Positions 20,403 through 31,567 of a DNA stretch of 49,167 nt are shown here, in pieces (within the stretch, counting starts at the first letter, position 1; each line of letters starts with the position of its first letter). A program made the position numbers and the translations under genes. Location of the stretch: positions 3,391,195-3,440,361 of the forward strand of contig BFEA01000046.1 in the NCBI GenBank assembly GCA_003427395.1, in the 5' to 3' direction. The stretch is from Chara braunii (taxonomy: Eukaryota > Streptophyta > Charophyceae > Charales > Characeae). The notes beneath the pieces were generated by a model that was not told where the DNA came from, ran no database searches, and saw only the letters and a list, made by a program, of their open reading frames with translations.

Positions 20403-20648
20403 TCACACAATCTTTGCCCTGGTCTGTTCCACCGTCTCCAGGGATGAACTGGTACTGTGCATCCGACCATTAACGCCGTAGAAGTAAATCACGTACTCAA
20501 TATACCTTTTACCTTTGGCCATCTCTACTGCGTACCCTCTCTGAATCAGTTTATGAGTCTCCATGTCTGAGAAGGCCTCTTCCTCCCACTTTTCCCCTTT
20601 GTCCTTTACTAAGCTGCACTTCACTACTAGGACCTCGTTTTCTCTCAT
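20403..20648 (-). CDS. T4 small ORF, unknown
   Basis: An 81-codon ORF from ATG 20646-20648. It shows a strand (EVLVVKCSLV), an acidic-to-mixed helix (WEEEAFSDMETHKLIQRGYAVEMAKGKR) and a strand (YIEYVIYFYGVNG). This strand-helix-strand outline recalls the T1 accessory ORFs, but the FPY and LTDG blocks are missing. It lies upstream of the 212-codon ORF on the same strand, about 1 kb away. Confidence 0.4.
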   Translation of the reverse strand: MRENEVLVVKCSLVKDKGEKWEEEAFSDMETHKLIQRGYAVEMAKGKRYIEYVIYFYGVNGRMHSTSSSLETVEQTRAKIV

Positions 20649-21163
20649 CTCTCCTATAATTTACCAGGGTCCAAACATCAAATAGGATAGTGAACTTGAT
20701 TGACTGCAGACGACTCAGTAAGCCTTACGCGCAGAGAACGGGACTGTCTTTGGGCTCGGGGTCATAGGGACTTAATCAGCACACTCTGGCAATGCCGAGT
20801 ACTCAGGCCACTAAGTACGAGTCACTCTCGTTTCGAATGAGGAAGCATGCTCTGCAGTACTTTACTTCAAAGATAATCACATTTCTCCCTCAGGACAGAG
20901 GAGGTGCACCGCTTAAATCTGAGAAGGTCTGAGCTCGCAGAGCTCAAAACGGGTCCAAAAGACCGTGGCGTGTTTGTCAAATCAGCACTCGGTCACTCGC
21001 TGACTGGCCCACCTGCTGAGTAACATTTGTACTCACTGGAACCAATCATAAGTGAGTTGAAGGCGAGCTAAGCCCTTTGACTATACACCGAGCTTTTCGA
21101 TCCTGAACTTAGATATCTTAGTCTACATTAAGCTGCTTAGGTTTATTTGGAGTTTGCCTAATT

Positions 21164-21303
21164 CTGGTTCGAGTTGTCTGAAACTGGTTCGAGTGATCTG
21201 AATCTGGTCTGACCTGTAAGAGTCTGGCTCAAGTTGTCTGAGTTTTGATCGAGTGATCCAAATCTGGTCTGAGTTGTATGAGTCCGGCTGCAGTTGTAAA
21301 GGG
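21164..21303. repeat. 20-bp tandem repeat, seven units, with a 60-bp higher-order period
   Basis: Seven consecutive 20-bp units of the type CTGGTTCGAGTTGTCTGAAA. Units 1-3 (CTGGTTCGAGTTG, CTGGTTCGAGTGATC, CTGGTCTGACCTG) are echoed by units 4-6, giving a 60-bp superunit. It lies inside T4. Confidence 0.85.
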
Positions 21304-23014
21304 TGCACTTTCAACAATTCTCCGTTAGCTCTCCACCTGCAGGGCTGGGCTCGTCACACCTCAGGTGAGTGCGAGTGTCTTATGCAACGCTCCTTTCTCA
21401 ATCTTCTGCCTCTCCCCAATTTAACGCGCAAATCGCTTTTAATACGCTCTCGACGTCCTCATCTCTGCACTGGCACATGCCACTAAGTTTGGGAGTGACA
21501 ACTGAGGGCTTTCACCAGGATGCCCTTGGACGATTGAGCTCCTGGTGAGGTCACTTCATGCGAATCTACTACTCAAGAGTAGGTTACTACTAGACACAAG
21601 CGTACAATCCTCAGGGGCATGTCCACAGTCTGAACTTTTCACATCAGCCCAGCTAACATGACTAACAGTTTAAAATATGATCAAATAGATTCGGGCATTC
21701 CCCCCTTCCCTTTTCTTCCTAGACTTGCTTTCAGTAGACGCGCTTCCTCCTCTTAATCAGAAGACGGTGTTGTTGTTGCAAATCATGTCCAGTTAGTGTC
21801 TTAGCCATCACCGAATACAGTTCCTACTTGACTAGTAACAGTACAGTCCTAGCGTCAAGTACTGTTCATCCCGTATTGGATGCCGCTGATAGCGTTCCGA
21901 CAAAAGGATAGCCTTGATCTCGTAACTCAGAGCCCAAGCTACCCGGAGACCTCAGTCCGGACCACCTAACGCTACGGGTTAAAAACTTGATGACTAAATC
22001 AACTAGGCATGCTTTGCGAATCAGGCAGGGAGGACACCCAAGCAAGGCACGTTCTGGTTCACTGCTCACTCCGTTTGGCACAACTTTTGTAATAACCCCC
22101 CTTCTCTCTTAATTAAGCAACGCAGACTAGAGGAGCAATAGGATAAGAGCTAGTCAATCGCCATCAAGCAGAAACTTAGCAAGAATGTAGGAAACTTTTC
22201 TCAGTGCTAACTTCCCTCTTCCCATTTGTTTCAAGGAGGATAAAATTATGAAACAATTAGTGATTCATCCCCACAATTCACTTAGCAGAACAGATCCGTT
22301 TAGTCCGTTCGAGTGCTGATCTGCTTACTCATGTTGCCATGAGCTTGCACATTTGTCACTTCAGCAAATGCATGTCCTTGGATGTCGCCCGCCCACACAA
22401 GTTCATGCAAGATTGTACGGCGATGTATACTCAAAACTAGGGTCCAGGTTACACTTGTGAACTCACGAGGTGGAAGGAGAAGGGGAACAGGTACCACCAA
22501 AATCACTCGTCAGACTCAGAAACACGATACAAGTCAGAACCTTGATTTATCTCATTTCTCTCAGCAAATGTCAATACCTCTTACGATTTCAAAGCAAATA
22601 GACACAAAACCTCTTACCCTCTTTGTATCTCGTTGTCATGAATCGGTCTGACTACCTTCGAATACTGTCACTTCCAACCGTAGAGCCTAAGCTGAGAGTT
22701 TACCACTCACCTAGCGCCAATTATTGCCCGATCTAAAGATTCTCTATCCATCCATAGCTTACTCATGTCATATCTTTACCGTCTTGATCTCTCATCAAGA
22801 ACGGTCTTGCTCAAAGAAGTCATTCGCGCTGGCGGAAACATGATTTCCCACTTATTACTAACATATGCAGCTAAGGCTTCGTTCTGCACAGTTACTCTGG
22901 AACTAAACAAAAGTCAGCTCGCTTTGCCATCACTCACGAGAGTTTTTCAACTGAAGGAGGAGCGCATTTACCATGCGCAGAGCACGTCAATATGCACGAC
23001 TAGCATCGGTATGA

Positions 23015-23122
23015 ACAACGATGTCACTCGTGCTTCGTATAAGCAGCAATGTTACCCGTGCTACGTATGAGCGGCAATGTTACTCGTGCTACGTATGAGC
23101 GACAATGTTGCTCGTGCTACGT
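23015..23122. repeat. 28-bp tandem repeat, about four units
   Basis: CAATGTTACCCGTGCTACG-type units start at about 23019 (diverged), 23047, 23075 and 23103, a period of 28 bp. It lies inside T4. Confidence 0.8.
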
Positions 23123-24140
23123 GTCATCCTGTGCCCGCATGTAACCACCTCGTGAAGATGTGGAGTCAGCAGCTTGCGCACACCATATTTCGCTATTTCA
23201 CGCCCCTCTCTTTTGAGACCTCACCCCTTCGTCAGTGACAACGTCATCAAAGGCAATGCTTGTAATCCACGCTTGCCCAGCAAGCCGGCCCACTATTCTT
23301 CTCAACAGGTGCGATAGATGACGCGCGTCCCGCGACAAACTCTGATGACGTCAACCGTACTCAGCGAGCTCGTACCTTTCCCACTTGCCCTGTATCTTCT
23401 TTCATTGACTCTCTTATAGCTCCCCCTGGGTGCCACGTATGGCCCGTGTACCGCGCGCGTCCCGATCACTCACTTCCCTCGTGCACTCGCACCGTGATTA
23501 CTTAGCAAGTGAGCGAGAAGCTCTCCGAAACAGTCATTCTGGCGAAAAACGCAAGAAGATACGGTGCCTGATCACTTGCTGAGTGACAAAAAGGAAACTC
23601 CTGAGGCAGGTCACTCTGGCGCGGCATTGAAACTCGCCGCGGCTCAGCAGACACTAGATGCCTTGAGCGAGAGGAGGCAGCGACTGACGTCAACCATCTC
23701 TAGCAAGGTCGTGCGCTGCTCACCCTTACCGCTTCTCTCTCTCGTTGACCTATGTTCTCTTCTCCGAGAGGTGCCACAGCCTTGAGCACTACTGTCGTAA
23801 CCGCCTCCCCGCATTGCCCCCTCTTGGCTACTCTCTCGCGCTCCCTCTTCACCAAGGTACGCTGCTCTGGCTTGCACACGTGCTGACTTCTGAGAGCCTC
23901 CTTGTCGACCCCACCGTTTTTTTCTTACTCTTAAGCAAGTCCTTTTCCCCTATCGGGTGCCCGTGTTCGATGGCAAGGAGGGGGCTTATGACCCTCCTCA
24001 GGGGTGATAAGCCTCCTACCAATGCGGCCGCGGGTCGCCCCTCTTTTGGGGTTCTACCTCGAAGCGCCCGATCAGGTCTCCCGTCCGTTGGCACAGAAAT
24101 GACAGGCTCGATCAGTCAGGGCCGCAGACTGTAGCCACAC

Positions 24141-24600
24141 TCGAAACTCTAACCGTTGAACTTCCCGCGAAGTAACCAGAACCAAAGGAAAAACCGCACC
24201 TGAATCGGTCTGTTAATAAAGGTAATAATAATTATAATAATAATAATAATAACAACTACAAAAGGAAAAAGGTGGCGATTCAAATTTCCTTCGAGCCGCA
24301 GCTCTGTCTAAATAGTAGTAAAAAGTCCAAGCAGGCCCCGCTGTATCTGGCCTCTAATACGGCCACAGATCCTACTACGCGGAGCTTAGACGCGCAGACC
24401 TGGTACAGGGGATATTCAAAAGGCTAGGCCTGCCTACCACCGTCTGAACTCGAAACCAGAGCCGTTGATCTCCCTACGACGTGACGGGACCCAAAGAAAA
24501 AGGGAAATCCCCGCCTGAAAAACTGGTTAATCAGCAATAATATTTATAAATAACAATAATAATAATAAAAAAGAAGGAGAAAACCCAGTCGATTCAGCAA
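24141..24600. repeat. Direct duplication with AT-rich tracts, spacing about 309 bp
   Basis: The block from TCGAAACTCTAACCGTTGAAC (24141) to the AAAAAGGTGGCGATTCAAA region (about 24285) recurs in diverged form from 24450 to about 24600. Each copy holds a run of AATAATAAT-type repeats. Confidence 0.7.
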
Positions 24601-25056
24601 ACAACTGTCGCTGGATTATTCCGGATTAGAACAACGGTCTTGATCCTCGTGCTGACCAGACATTCCGCCTTCTTTTCTTTTGTTTTATTTTCTTATTCTA
24701 CTCCTACCCCTCTTATTCAAGTTTTTCCCTTCCAACAACAACCTGTTCTCATGTACCTGACCCATAACTCTGTACAGGGATGCTCGGCGCGCAGTTGAAA
24801 AGACTGGGCCAGTCTTCCCACTTCCGCGTCCCAGGGCGAACCCGGCGGCTATCACGGCCACAGGCCGGTTGTGCTCTGCTGTACAGCAGGGCGCCGTGCC
24901 TGCGTGGACCAATGGAAGGCGCACCCCTTTTGCTAAGGGCTACGCCACCGGGACCTGTCCACGCCGAGAAACGATCCAGGTACCAGAGCAGGAAACTGGT
25001 ACTATGCAGGGACTTGGTACACAGGAGGGCCGGGACACCGTGCCCTCCGACAGCGG

Positions 25057-26300
25057 GCACAATCAGAACGCCGATAATCAGGTTCAGTCGGGCACTGTCG
25101 GGACACGGGCAATAGAACTCAGTTGGGATGCAGGCGATCAGGTGTAGTCTGGGCGCAGTCGAACGGGTACAGTCGGGAAGCCGGTGAACCGGGCCATCGG
25201 GCACAAATCGGCGCACCCAGCGGAACTGACCTTCGAAACACGACTGGAACAAGCTGCGAAGTGATCCTCCGGGCGCTATCAGAATACTGCGCAAGCACCT
25301 TTGGGCGCGGTCGGAACACAGGGCTAAGGGGCCGGGCACTGGACAAGAAGGTTCCTTTGGGGCGCGGACAGATCACCGAACGAACCGGTCCTTTAGGGCG
25401 CAGACAGATCATCGAATGGATTGGGCTTTTGGGGGCGCGCTCGGACACACCGCGAAGCGGCCCGAAGGGGCACATCGACGAGAGGACTTTCCGAAAGGGC
25501 ACTTCCTGAACTGGGCTTTCTAAAGAGGCACATTCTGAACTGGGCTTTCCGAAGGGGCACTTCCTGAACTGGGCCTTGTGAAGAGGCACATTCTGAACCG
25601 GGCTTACCAAAAGGGCACATTCTGAACGGGGCACTCCGAAGAGGGACACTCTGAACCAGGCTTTCCGAAGAGGCACTTTCTGAACTGGGCGTACCGAAGA
25701 GGCACATTCTAAACGGGGCACTCCGAAGAGGGACACTCTGAGCCGGGCACTCCGGAGAGGGGCTTCTGAACCTGGCGACTCCAAGGCGGACATCGTGACC
25801 AGGACCTTGTAAAGAGGCGCGTTCTGAGCATTCTGTAACAGGCCTTCTGAGGGAACGCACTCTGAACAGACTCTTATGCGGAGCCGCGAGCTACGAGGAG
25901 GTATGGTCACAGTTGATCTTGAGCTTTGGCCCCAGTGGGCACGGGAGGCGACCTCTGACACGGAGAGCTCGATCACGGTTTCTTGGGATCGACGGGCGCG
26001 GTACCGGCGACATCCGGTCGGGAGGAGGATTAGGCCCAAATTGTTGTCTAGATCTATCGGCACTCAGACCGATTTTCCGGACTCAGGGGTGGGCCATACG
26101 GCTGAGGCCGGAACCAACGTTATAACCTCCCCAGACGGTGACTTGTGCGTTGCTCGTCCTTTTGTCTCGATCTGTTACGGTCTATGTTTGCATGAATGAG
26201 GACTAACGTGATTGTGCAGGTTATAGGAGCCCCGACCAACCCTCCCGTGGGTGACAGACGCGGCGCAAGATTTAGGGTTCCGTCGGCATACCGGTCGACA
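25057..26300 (+). mobile_element. T1 3' LTR, right part
   Basis: It matches 3792-5090 from GCACAATCAGAACG to the GGTCGACA end, including the 28-bp repeats (about 25483-25830). The final part is shorter than in the 5' LTR near the very end (about 17 bp missing before CCGGTCGACA). The base after it begins the ACGC duplication. Confidence 0.9.
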
Positions 26301-26308
26301 ACGCGTGC

Positions 26309-26310
<2 letters not shown>

Positions 26311-26379
<69 letters not shown>
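26311..26379. repeat. (GA)n microsatellite, about 34 units
   Basis: An uninterrupted GA run starting 6 bp after the T1 target duplication. Confidence 0.97.
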
Positions 26380-26382
<3 letters not shown>

Positions 26383-26690
26383 CTGCTGACGTGGCATGCT
26401 GCCTATGTGGCATGGCGCGAGGGTGCTGATGTGGCATCCAGGGATTGGCAGGGTATTGTCTGATGTGGCACATACCTGTGTTGCGACTTACCCGCTGATT
26501 TGGTGCTCCACATTCCAGCGGTACCTTTGATCTGACGTGGCATACAAGTGGTGGATGATCTGGCAGCCGACCTTGCTGACGTGGCACCCTTTTTGGAGGC
26601 TTACTGGCCATTGATGCTGACATGGCAACTCTGCGGAGGTGCTGCGTTGGCATGCCAGGGTGACACGTGGCAGGGGTGTGCACTGCCATG
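26383..26690. promoter_or_regulatory. Cluster of TGACGTGGCA-like motifs
   Basis: Words of the form GCTGACGTGGCA, GCTGATGTGGCA, TCTGACGTGGCA, GCTGACATGGCA and GACACGTGGCA recur about eight times. Similar words occur near 1790 and 41626-41705 in the T2 leader and 3' LTR. ACGTG-core motifs are known plant bZIP-type binding sites; a regulatory role here is inferred. Confidence 0.45.
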
Positions 26691-27281
26691 GGTGAGGAGT
26701 GGATACTTGCACTTCTGTGTTGGCGAGCGGTACAACATTACGATTTGGTTGTAGTGCCACGCGCCGGCTCCTTTGCCTGGCCATATTGGTATCTGCAGAT
26801 GGTGAAGCCAAAGAGGAAAGGATGCTGACATATTGATTGTTGTTGTGTTGGCTGACTCTACTCACTTGTCTTGGCTGTTCTATGGATGTTGTGCATACTC
26901 ACCTGTGTTGTTGTGTCTTGGTCACATTGCTCGTGGCTGCGGTACCTGTACACTCGTTTGGATGCCATCACACATAGAACAAAGCAGAAATTAGAAGTAG
27001 AATAATTGAAATTTGTTCCTTAGTTATTTTTGTTTACTTATTTCTTGCTGTATTTTTTAAATTAACCGAGTGTGGCCGTGGCATTAATTATTGTCTTGTA
27101 ATTATTTATTGTGCGACAGACACAGATTGCGAAAATGTCTTTCATCTAGAAATGTTTGTGTGCCTCCATTCTCACGAGATACATACCTCTTTTCCTCTAC
27201 CCCATCACTCTCACTTTGTTTGTTGATGAAGAAGAGGGAGTGTTGCGAACACGTGGTCAAACGGATGAACGATGGCAGATC

Positions 27282-29198
27282 ATGCTGACCCGTCTTCGCA
27301 CGCTGCTCAAGGAAGTACAGAATGGTGGGCCTGATGCCGGACAACATGTAAGCAACTTGTTAGATCTGTGTGTCGCAGAAACCGAACTTCAGCAAGCTGA
27401 TACTGCTGCCCAGATGATGGAAGGCGACAGACGAGTACAAGAAACTATCAATCAGGCGCGAATGACACTTGATCGATATGTTGCGGAGCAATTTGCAAAG
27501 ATCCCTAAACGCGGAGAGACCAAAGAGGAAAAGAGGGAAGAAGTGAAAGAAACTGAACTGTCTGAAGAAATAATGGAGGGAAATATCAAACACCTGGAAG
27601 AAACCTTGAAAGAAGGGAGAAGAAAGATGGAAGAATATCGGGGAAAGAAACAGGAAAAAGAACAGCAAGAAAGGAAGGTTGATGAAATCAGACAACGATT
27701 TCATTTTAATGGAACAGAGACTGACCTTGCATCTATTTTGAATACTATATTGGTTTACCTCGCCCATCTCGAAATAAAGATTGATAGTAACACCGCTCAA
27801 TTGCAGACAATAACAAGACTTGTGAAAGGGAAGGAAGGACAAGGTGGTGTATGAGGAGGAGGTCAAGGGGGAAGAGAAGAAAGAACCCCAAGAGAAACTA
27901 ATGAATGAAAATCATGCACGTAACGCCAAAGAAACCCGAAAGTTCCAAGGAGCCTGAGAATCTGGCGGAGAAGAAGGAAGAGCCCGCTAAGACGGAACCA
28001 GCCAAAGAAATGGAGAAACCGAAAAATAAAGAAAAAGTAAAGATGAAATTGCCTTTCACGTACAACAACAAGAAGGGAGAGAACTTGTTATTGTGGATAG
28101 CCGAGATCCAGACGTATTGCAGCACCACGCCTGTTGAACTCAAGAGTCACGTAGCCTTCTCCACATCTTGTTTGGGAGAAGTGGCCAAAGAGTGGGTTCT
28201 CTCAGAGGCTGACGCCGCTGGATTCGAGGACATTGGTGAGTGGGGCACCCTCAAGCAATTTCTCCAAAAGATTAAGGAGAGATTTCTTGATAAGACGACA
28301 GCCGATAAGGCTTTCGATGAACTCACCACGATTAGTCAAAAGCGTTGGTCGTTTGTTGATGCATTGTCTCGTGAGGTGGATCGTCTATTGCAGGTACCTG
28401 GTCTCAATCTGCAGGACAACCAGGTCTATATATCTACCCACGTGCACTGCCTGAGCCGATACGCGGACAGCTCGTGGCCAACGCCAAGTCTGGTAAGTGA
28501 GAATAAATGACGTGAGCCGATACGAGGACAACTCATAAGCCGATACGCAATGTCGTGACCTTGCGCTTCAGCGAGAACAAATGACAACACATGTAAAAGG
28601 AACCTATGCGTCCGTGGTAAGGAATGGCTCGGTTGGTGGGTATGGGAAGGGTGTCCTGTGGCGGCAAAAGCGACAAGATCACATGCTCGTTGTCTTTGAC
28701 GCCGACACTGTGAAGAAGTTTCCCCTCGATGAGGCCGAGGGTGGAGTTAGCGGTGGCAGTGAGTCAAGAAAGGGTGACGTCACTACCGTGGTGACCAACA
28801 AGGGTGGCACCAATTCCTGGAACAAGAAGAAGAGGCCGCGCTCCTCTCCCGAGCATCCCAGCATTGCAGCCGGTAAGCCTTGGGAAACGATAGGACTGAC
28901 ACGGGAAGAATAGCAAGACCGGATGAACAACAGGCAGTGCCTCAACTGTGGAACTGCTAGGCATATCATTGCATGGTGCCCACTCATTCGAAACCCAAAA
29001 GGAAGCCCAATAGGGGTAGCATCTGCTCCTACTAAGTTGGGAGGTTTAGTTGAAGGTAAGGCGCCGATCACCCCTTTTAACCCCCCAACTCATATGGCAG
29101 AGGATGACTTTTCTTTGGCCCGTTGTCCGGAACACCCTGACACAGTCTTATGTTTTGTCTCTCTGGACGATTCCCTTGACGAACACTCATTGCACTAA
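27282..29198 (+). pseudogene. gag: T2 gag, broken
   Basis: The first good ATG is 27282 (MLTRLRTLLKEVQ). The N-terminal 190 codons are a long charged coiled coil (for example KHLEETLKEGRRKMEEYRGKK) in frame 3, ending at TGA 27852. Reading continues after shifts in frame 1 and then frame 2 (27905-28510: LPFTYNNKKGENLLLWIAEIQTY, WGTLKQFLQKIKERF, SFVDALSREVDRLLQV), which is the capsid-like core. Frame 3 resumes at 28581 with a TAG at 28911 and a CCHC knuckle, CLNCGTARHIIAWC, near 28938. Three GAGCCGATACG words near 28452-28545 mark a small local duplication at one break. Confidence 0.8.
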
Positions 29199-29199
29199 G

Positions 29200-29644
29200 A
29201 AGTTTGTGAGCTAAGAAAGCAAAGTCTAAGGGTGAGTTGACGATCGCAAACATTGAAATTGCACGTACGCGAGTAGGTGCCTTGTTAGATCCAGGATCAA
29301 CGCGGTCCTATATCTCTGATTAGGCAGTTCGTAAATTGCATCTGGGAATGAAGGTAAAGGACTTGCCTAGGCCTATCACATCTATGTTGGCTGACAAGAG
29401 CATGACCATTGTCTCTCAATATGTCGATCGTGTAAAGTGTTATTTTCGAATTAAGAAAGGAAAGAAGATATTGCATGAAGTATCCTTCCTAATTGAGAAG
29501 AATTTGCCCTTTGACATAATTCTAGGGATGGATTGGCACGAGGAAGCCGACCTAGACATCAAGTACAAAGAGAAGATCGAATTGAAGCTATTAAATTGTA
29601 CTACAAGTCTGGATCTGACTCATCACTGTCTTTTTGTTATATGA
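29200..29644 (+). pseudogene. pro: T2 protease, broken
   Basis: The reading ...VGALLDPGSTRSYISD places the catalytic Asp in a DPG triplet (29288-29296) instead of DSG or DTG, followed by a TAG at 29321. The frame then stays open to 29644, with NLPFDIILGMDWHEE as the C-terminal hydrophobic-Gly block. It is decayed and unlikely to be active. Confidence 0.7.
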
Positions 29645-29719
29645 GTTACCCAACCTTCAGATCAATGGTCTCGAAAAAGAAGCTGGATCAGGATGTGATG
29701 ATGGTGCTCGTTAAACGAG

Positions 29720-31111
29720 TTGGTGAATGTTTCTCATCCTATCCTCCTTCCATTAAAATTACTTCACGAGTATAAGGACTTGCAAATTGAGCCGACAGGA
29801 ATTACCGAGTGTGCTATCAAGCACAACATTGAGATTATTTTCATCTATCGTATGTCTCCTAGGGAACTTGAGGAATTAAAGAAACAAATGCAAGAACTAA
29901 CTGAAAAAGGATGGATTCGCCCAAGTTCATTTCCTTATGGTGCTCCTGCTTTATTCGTGCCCAAAAAGGAAGACGAACTCAGACTTTGTATTGACTATCG
30001 TGGGCTGATTTTATCACTGTCAAAATTGCAGAACCACTTCCACGGATTGACGACTTGTTGGATCAGTTGCAGGGATGCAAGTACTTCAGGAAGATTGATC
30101 TCAAGTCAGGGTACCACCAGATCGAGGTGGCTCTTGAGATCAACACAAGACAACCTTCCGAAACAGGTATGGTCACTACGAGTTCGTGGTTATGCCTTTT
30201 AAACTGACTAATGCTCCTGCTACCTTCCAATGATCTATGAATGAACTGTTTCGTCAATGGCTAGATCAGTTTGTAGTTGTATATCTCGATGATATCCTCG
30301 TGTATAGTAAGACACTTGAGGATTACGAGAAACATCTATGAATGGTTTTTCAGAAGTTGCGCGAAGGCAACTTTAAACTGAATCCTAAAAAGTACGAGTT
30401 TGCTACGCTTGAAGTATTGTACTTAGGGCATATAGTAAACGAAGAGGGATTAAGGCCAAAAGATAAAAAGATCACAACAATCCGGGATTGGCCCAAACCT
30501 AGGACTGTTACGGAACTTATATCTTTTCTAGGGCTTGCTAGTTACTATAGGAAGTTCGTGAGAAACTTCTCTCTGATAGTTGCTCCTATGAGAAGACTTC
30601 TGAAGAAGGAAAAACCTTGTCCTCGTTTAAAAAATTGGAACATGTACTAAATCACTATCCTGTCTTAAAGATTGTTGATCCTTCTCTCCCTTTCATTGTC
30701 ACCACAAACGCAAGTCGGTATGGAATTGGGGTTGTGCTAGAGTAGGACGACGGTAAGGGATATAGACCAATTGAGTTTATGTCCAAAAGACTTTCGTCTG
30801 AGAAAGTGTCCAACTCCACTTACAAAAGGGAATTGTATGTCTTGGGTGCTGCACTGGACACATGGAAGCACTACTTGTTAGGAAGACACTTCGCTGTCTA
30901 TTCAGACCACTCTACTTTGAAGTGGATCAAAACCCAACCTCGACTTTCTAACAAGCTAGTTAGATTGTCCGCTTTCATTGACACATTTGACTTTGAACTA
31001 AAAACCATGAAAGGAAAGTCTGATATGGTTGCGGATGATTTGTCTAGGCGTGCTGACTTCTTTGGAACAATTGTCTCCTATCTCGATATTGGGAATGACT
31101 TGAAAGAATAA
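29720..31111 (+). pseudogene. pol: T2 reverse transcriptase and RNase H, broken
   Basis: RT landmarks: [33 protein letters not shown], then a shift near 30005 to [36 protein letters not shown] followed by TGA, and VVVYLDDILVYS near 30270-30310 with an intact YLDD. TGA at about 30339 follows EKHL, where relatives have Arg, so CGA to TGA is likely. After 30342 the text runs LYLGHIVNEEGL, DWPKPRTVTELISFLGLASYYRKFV. RNase H includes TTNASRYGIG, LYVLGAALDTWKHYLLGRHF and VADDLSRRAD to 31111. Organisation is typical of chromoviruses. Confidence 0.85.
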
Positions 31112-31567
31112 ATCCGAAAAGAATATGTAGATGATCCGATATGGAGTCCTATTATTCGGACCCTACAGAGAAACTATGAACTCTTCCCTGAATATCGAAT
31201 GACTAATGACTTACTCTTCTTTGTAGATAAGACCAAAGAAAAATTATGCATTCCCCATCAAGAGTGTCATTATTGGAGAATGTCATGCCGTTGAACGAAA
31301 CTTCGGTTTCAAGAAGACGTATGCAGATGTTAGAGAACGCTTTGAATGGAAAGGAATGAAAGAGGATGTGCTAACCTATATGCGAACTTGTCTTGTTTGC
31401 TAGAGGAATAAACCCCCACATGAAAATCCACTGGGATTATTGAGACCGCTACCTATTCCACGTGAGCCAGGTGAGTCCGTCTCCATTGACTTCATGAAAC
31501 TCACTAAAAGTCGAAATGGCAATAATTTGGTAACGGTCATTCTGGATCGATTATCAAAGTATGCAAT
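31112..31567 (+). pseudogene. T2 integrase, N-terminal half, split by T3
   Basis: This holds the zinc-binding region: ECHAVERNFGFKKTY, in which the second His of the usual HxxxxGHFG is Asn, then CLVC followed by TAG where relatives have Gln. The core starts with SIDFMKLTKSRNG and VILDRLSKYA, which ends at the T3 insertion. The reading resumes at 40544 with FIPLSVEAKTE. Confidence 0.8.

Larger units (their letters stand above)
18233..25052 (-). mobile_element. T4: element nested in the T1 3' LTR
   Basis: GCGG is duplicated at 18229-18232 and 25053-25056, and the insert runs TGTCGCAC...CTCCGACA, so the termini are TGTCG and CGACA as in T1. The recognisable ORFs (18735-19373 and 20403-20648) are on the minus strand, so that is the probable orientation. 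No gag, protease, RT or integrase motif was seen in 6.8 kb and I could not match its two ends as LTRs. It may be a non-autonomous relative of T1, or a heavily decayed element. Confidence 0.75.
20649..25052. other. T4 remainder, non-coding as far as seen
   Basis: About 4.4 kb with no protein I recognise. It contains the 20-bp repeat near 21164, the 28-bp repeat near 23015, an AT-rich microsatellite near 24225 and a 309-bp-spaced duplication near 24141. Frames such as 22765-23070 look like chance. Confidence 0.5.
1829..26300 (+). mobile_element. T1: giant Ty3/gypsy LTR retrotransposon, with T4 nested in its 3' LTR
   Basis: T1 begins TGTCGGG at 1829 and ends CCGGTCGACA at 26300, so its termini are TGTCG...CGACA. 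ACGC is duplicated at 1825-1828 and 26301-26304. The order is 5' LTR, Asp-type primer site, accessory ORFs, gag, protease, RT-RNase H, integrase, basic tail, purine tract and 3' LTR. Without nested T4 it is about 17.6 kb, far larger than most Ty3/gypsy elements and comparable to the giant plant Ogre/Tat group, which also has an extra ORF ahead of gag. That is a resemblance in layout only. All coding parts carry stops or frameshifts, so this copy is inactive on its own. Confidence 0.9.
26305..27281 (+). other. T2 leader, right part
   Basis: This continues the leader split by T1. It holds the GA microsatellite, a cluster of TGACGTGGCA-like motifs, and from about 26960 an AT-rich stretch. A TTGGTATC sequence near 26789 recalls a primer site but is incomplete. 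Short ORFs here are not convincing. Confidence 0.5.

Noticed and set aside
22765-23070. 101-codon ORF inside T4
   Set aside because: No recognisable domain, wrong strand for T4, and it ends inside a 28-bp tandem repeat.
24606-25052. A possible 5' LTR of T4, ending in CGACA at 24606 on the minus strand
   Set aside because: The other end of T4 shows no matching LTR and no primer site follows, so I do not call it.
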